Of a stretch of DNA of 9,698 nucleotides, positions 6,781-9,698 are shown piece by piece (positions within the stretch are counted from its first letter, which is position 1; the number at the start of each line of letters is the position of its first letter). Both the position numbers and the translations under genes were made by a program. Location of the stretch: contig CAZYXV010000071.1 of the NCBI GenBank assembly GCA_964651475.1, forward strand, positions 1 through 9,698. Reading direction: 5' to 3'. Origin of the DNA: JBGSMF01 sp964651475. Lineage in GTDB: Bacteria; Chloroflexota; Anaerolineae; Fen-1058. Under the pieces are notes generated by a model. It saw only the letters and a list, made by a program, of their open reading frames with translations, had not been told where the DNA came from and ran no database searches.

Positions 6781-6799
6781 GTCGCTCCCTGTCTCCAGC

Positions 6800-9520
6800 C
6801 TAGTCGCGCTGAACCGACGATGGATCAACAATCGGCAAAGTGAACGCAAAATCTGCGCCCGCGTCGCCCGACGCCAGCCAGATGCGCCCGCCGTGCGCCT
6901 CTATAAAGCCCTTGCAAATCGCCAGGCCCAACCCACTGCCCCCCCTGGCACGGACCGCTTGGTCGGCGCGGTAAAAGCGATCAAAGATGTAAGGCCGGTG
7001 CGGGGGCGCAATGCCGGGGCCACGGTCGGCCACGTGAACCTCCACTTGCCCATCTTCAGCCCGCGCGCTGATGGCAATGGGCGTTCCGACCGGCGTGTAC
7101 TTGAGCGCATTTTCCACCAGATTGCGTATCACTACCTGGATGCGGCGAGCATCCACGTACACCAGCGGCAAGTCGTCCGGCACATCCAGGTGAATTGCGC
7201 CAAGCGCCGCTGGTGTTGTCGCGCTGGCGTCCATCGCCTGGCGCACAATATCGGGCAGGCGGCTGGCCTGGCGATCAATCATCAGCGTGCCCGCTTCAAT
7301 GCGCGATACATCCAACAATTCTGTCACCAGCAAAGTCAGCCGATCGGTTTCGGCGCTGATGACGTGCAAGAATTCGCGCTGCGAGGCGGCATCCCATTCC
7401 ACGTCGTCGGCCAGCAAGGTAGTAGCGTAGCCCTTGATGGCGGCCAGCGGCGTGCGCAATTCGTGGCTCACCGCGCTGAGCAGCGCCGACTTGGCGCGTT
7501 CTATCTCGCGGTCGCGCGTCACATCTTGCCAGAGCTTGCCGCGCCCAATGGCGTGGCCGGCCTGATCTTGCACGTCAAATACACACAAGCGAATCTCTCG
7601 CGCGCTGTCCTCGCGCCGCAGTGTAAACTCGAACTGGCGCGGTCCGCTTCCATCCAGCGCGGCTCGGATGGAGCGGCGATACGCATCAGGATCACCTACA
7701 GAAACCAAAATGTCCTCGCGCACGGCGCTCACATCGCGCCCGACCAATTGATCGGGCAGCAAGCCAGTCAGTTCACTCACGCGGCGATTTGCATAAAGCA
7801 CCTGACCGGTCAGGCTTTCCAAAATCAACCCATCGGTCATACTCTGCATAATTGCATCGAGCATGCTCTTTTGCTCGCGCAGACGCTCGTCGGTGCGGGC
7901 GTACAGCGTGGCGTTCTCAATCGCCATGGCAGCGTGATTGGCAAAGTTCCAGGCCAGGTCTATTTCTCTGGGCGTAAACGTATGCGGCTGGCGTTGGTAA
8001 ATGAGCAGCGCGCCCTGCCCGGCGTGTTGCGCGATGAGAGGCACGGCCAGGATAGCGCGATAGCCCTCCTGGTGCGCGCGGGCCTGCGTCCGGGGTGAAA
8101 TATCGGCGGTTTCCACATCCGGCACCTGCACCGGCCGGCCAGAGGCAATGGCCTGCCGCGTGGGTGAGCGGACATCCGTCGGCAAGATGTGCAAATCCTG
8201 GGCATACGCCAGGCCGAGGCCGCGGCTGGCGCGCACGCTGAACACGCCCGTTTCAGCGTCTTGCGCCACCACGGCGCACATGGTCACGCCCAGCAGCCGC
8301 TGCACCTGATCCAGGATTGAGTTGATGACCTGTTCGGTATCGAGCGTAGAAACGACGGCCTTGCTGGTTTCCAGGAGCGTGGATAGTTCGGCAAAGCGAT
8401 GTTGGATGTCTTGTTCCATGCGTTGGAGCGAGCGCGCCAGCCGCCCGATTTGATCGTCTTGTGCGGCGACGTGGCGTATGGGCGAATTAGCAAAGGGCGG
8501 CGCGGCGTGTTGCGTTTGATCGAGCCACGCCTGGCTGCCCACGACGTGGCTGAACGTCGCCAACGTTTCAAGAGGGTGGATCACGCGATACGAAAGCGCC
8601 AACCAGAACAATAACCCGCCGACGAAAAAAATCGCCAGCGCCACGTACACGCCCTGTTGCAGCGCGCGCGGCGTGGCGAATGCCACTGCGCCGGGGCGCT
8701 CTACAATCACGCCCCAGCCCGCCGACTTGATCGGCACAAAGCTGCGCAACCATTCAGCGCCACCCTCGTCTCGAACCGCGCGGGAGTCGGACCGCCCCGC
8801 CAACACATCCGCCACGCCCGGCACGCGGCTCAGGTCCTGTAACAAGCGCGCCGGGTCGGCGTGAGCGACAAGCTGCCCGCGCGCGTCAATAATGCTCACC
8901 TGCAAGCCCTGCGAGGGCAAGTCGGCGCGTTCGACGATGGCGGCCAGCGTCTTGCTGAGTTGCTGTAATTCCAGATTCGTGGCAACCACGCCAACCAGCC
9001 GCTCGTCTTCATCCAGCACGCGCATTGCGGCCGTGGCGACAGGACGCTGCGTAGTTGGGCTAATCCGTCCCCACGAAATCACCGGATGGTCGCCGGCAAT
9101 GGCCGTGCGGTAGTAATCGCGGAACGAAAAATCTACCCCCACCGTGCTGCCCGGTCCAACCGGATAGTGAAAGGCCATCACGCCTTTATCATCTAGCAGG
9201 TAAAAAAGATTAATGTCGTTGCGGGCGCGCGCGGCATCGGCAAACATGTGCTGCATGGCGGAGTGGTTGGCGTGGATCACAGCGGGTTCGCGCGCAAACT
9301 GGGACACCGTCTGCATGGCGTTTTGGAGCATGGCATCCGTTTCTTGCGCCACAGCCTGGGCCAGCGATAGGTCGGCGGCTCTGACATCGCTCCGCAGGCG
9401 CGCGTCGGCCAACGCGCTAAACACGAGCGCCGCCAGCGCCACCGGTGTGACAAAGAGCAGGTACAGCGCCAGCAGGCGCACGCCCAGATCTTTACCCCGC
9501 CCGTCTTTCACCGAATTCAT
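6800..9520 (-). CDS. Multi-domain membrane sensor histidine kinase (dCACHE-like/HAMP-like/GAF/PAS/HisKA/HATPase)
   Basis: Likely membrane sensor kinase that autophosphorylates on His and passes the phosphate to the regulator encoded 19 nt downstream. Numbering from the ATG at 9520 (906 residues): TM1 about 13-38; extracytoplasmic region 39-285 with a CACHE-like stretch around 102-190 (FRDYYRTA at 133-140); TM2 about 289-311; HAMP-like linker 312-375; GAF 385-540; PAS 550-670; HisKA with SHELRTPL, phosphoacceptor His686; HATPase with N box around Asn800/Asn804, DRGPGI from Asp832, FDRFYR 846-851 and GGSGLGLAI 860-868. All catalytic boxes are intact. The frame is open up to a TTG at 9595, but those 25 residues fall in a stem-loop leader and look non-coding, so the ATG just before TM1 is preferred. 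It lacks a good Shine-Dalgarno sequence, unlike most other genes here. The first 44 nt are duplicated at 130-173. The ligand is unknown. Confidence 0.93.
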   Translation of the reverse strand: MNSVKDGRGKDLGVRLLALYLLFVTPVALAALVFSALADARLRSDVRAADLSLAQAVAQETDAMLQNAMQTVSQFAREPAVIHANHSAMQHMFADAARARNDINLFYLLDDKGVMAFHYPVGPGSTVGVDFSFRDYYRTAIAGDHPVISWGRISPTTQRPVATAAMRVLDEDERLVGVVATNLELQQLSKTLAAIVERADLPSQGLQVSIIDARGQLVAHADPARLLQDLSRVPGVADVLAGRSDSRAVRDEGGAEWLRSFVPIKSAGWGVIVERPGAVAFATPRALQQGVYVALAIFFVGGLLFWLALSYRVIHPLETLATFSHVVGSQAWLDQTQHAAPPFANSPIRHVAAQDDQIGRLARSLQRMEQDIQHRFAELSTLLETSKAVVSTLDTEQVINSILDQVQRLLGVTMCAVVAQDAETGVFSVRASRGLGLAYAQDLHILPTDVRSPTRQAIASGRPVQVPDVETADISPRTQARAHQEGYRAILAVPLIAQHAGQGALLIYQRQPHTFTPREIDLAWNFANHAAMAIENATLYARTDERLREQKSMLDAIMQSMTDGLILESLTGQVLYANRRVSELTGLLPDQLVGRDVSAVREDILVSVGDPDAYRRSIRAALDGSGPRQFEFTLRREDSAREIRLCVFDVQDQAGHAIGRGKLWQDVTRDREIERAKSALLSAVSHELRTPLAAIKGYATTLLADDVEWDAASQREFLHVISAETDRLTLLVTELLDVSRIEAGTLMIDRQASRLPDIVRQAMDASATTPAALGAIHLDVPDDLPLVYVDARRIQVVIRNLVENALKYTPVGTPIAISARAEDGQVEVHVADRGPGIAPPHRPYIFDRFYRADQAVRARGGSGLGLAICKGFIEAHGGRIWLASGDAGADFAFTLPIVDPSSVQRD

Positions 9521-9647
9521 TAGCGTTAACTCGAGTTGCGGAGCATAGTTGCAGTGACGGCTTTGCCCCACGACATCCTGTGGGTAGCCGTTCAAGCCGC
9601 CCCTACTAACCTGATGTCAAGTGAGCACGCCGGAATTGATAGAGTTA
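9477..9647. repeat. 171-bp perfect direct repeat, right copy (native kinase 5' region)
   Basis: Partner of 130-300. This copy is continuous with the full kinase gene, so it is probably the original. Its outer edge falls inside the small palindrome AGAGTTATACTCT (9641-9653), which is cut in the left copy. On the minus strand that palindrome contains TATAAC, a possible -10 box, which would be altered to TGTAAC in the left copy. Confidence 0.97.
9557..9591 (-). promoter_or_regulatory. Stem-loop in the kinase leader
   Basis: Outer arms ACGGCT/AGCCGT (9557-9562 and 9586-9591) and inner arms CCCAC/GTGGG (9567-9571 and 9580-9584) form one interrupted stem with an 8-nt loop, ending 36 nt before the kinase ATG. 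Just upstream on the minus strand is GTAGGGGCGGC, resembling the GTAGGGGCGAC stem-loop at 1099-1122. An identical copy lies at 210-244. It may be a leader structure or a member of a dispersed repeat family. No clear promoter is seen in 9521-9698 beyond the weak TATAAC at 9649-9644. Confidence 0.55.
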
Positions 9648-9698
9648 TACTCTAAACGGTTGAGATTTGGACTTTTTCGAACGATTGAAAGTTCCACG

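Noticed and set aside
6716..8098. 460-codon open frame on the plus strand
   Set aside because: Antisense to the kinase gene, whose domains are complete; low-complexity, His/Gln/Ala-rich product with no family. It is a shadow of high-GC coding sequence.
6091..9520. Two-component pair as KdpD/KdpE
   Set aside because: The regulator's tail is KdpE-like, but the kinase lacks the KdpD and Usp domains and the four-helix membrane block, and no kdp genes are nearby.
130..9647. Direct repeats as ends of a transposon or integrated element
   Set aside because: No transposase, integrase, inverted termini or short target duplication is visible, and the repeat is a piece of the kinase gene itself.

Overview
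All recognisable genes in this window lie on the minus strand. They read from right to left as sensor histidine kinase, OmpR-type response regulator, substrate-binding lipoprotein, LivH and LivM permeases, LivG and LivF ATPases, and a CBS-CBS-ACT protein. The likely host is a member of Chloroflexota, perhaps Anaerolineae. That rests on the long Pro/Thr/Ala linker after the lipobox, the GTAGGGGCG-type stem-loops between genes, the AATCTT/AAGATT palindrome and the fairly high GC content. It is inference by resemblance; no rRNA or marker gene is present.

Layout from right to left. 9698-9521 is the leader of the kinase gene, with a stem-loop and no clear Shine-Dalgarno sequence. 9520-6800 is a 906-residue kinase (TM, extracytoplasmic dCACHE-like region, TM, HAMP-like, GAF, PAS, HisKA, HATPase). 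After a 19-nt gap comes the response regulator, 6780-6091. A 129-nt gap holds a perfect TATAAT box ahead of the substrate-binding lipoprotein, 5961-4642. A 202-nt gap with two strong inverted repeats separates it from livH, livM, livG and livF (4439-1146), which overlap or nearly overlap one another. A 132-nt gap with two GC-rich stem-loops and an operator-like palindrome precedes the CBS-CBS-ACT gene, 1013-354. Positions 1-353 hold no intact gene.

Proposed working (inference): the kinase and regulator sense an external or cellular cue and switch on a HAAT-family importer for branched-chain amino acids or related compounds. The last gene, with nucleotide-binding (CBS) and amino-acid-binding (ACT) folds, may adjust transport or metabolism to the internal pool. 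The genes would thus form one sense-import-feedback unit.

The most unusual feature is a perfect 171-bp direct repeat, 130-300 and 9477-9647. It brackets the whole eight-gene set. The right copy is the leader plus first 15 codons of the kinase gene. The left copy repeats exactly that segment downstream of the last gene, then breaks sharply into unrelated sequence that stays in frame to the window edge. It is either a recent rearrangement scar (partial duplication, or recombination that could excise a 9347-bp circle) or an assembly artefact; the sequence alone cannot decide.
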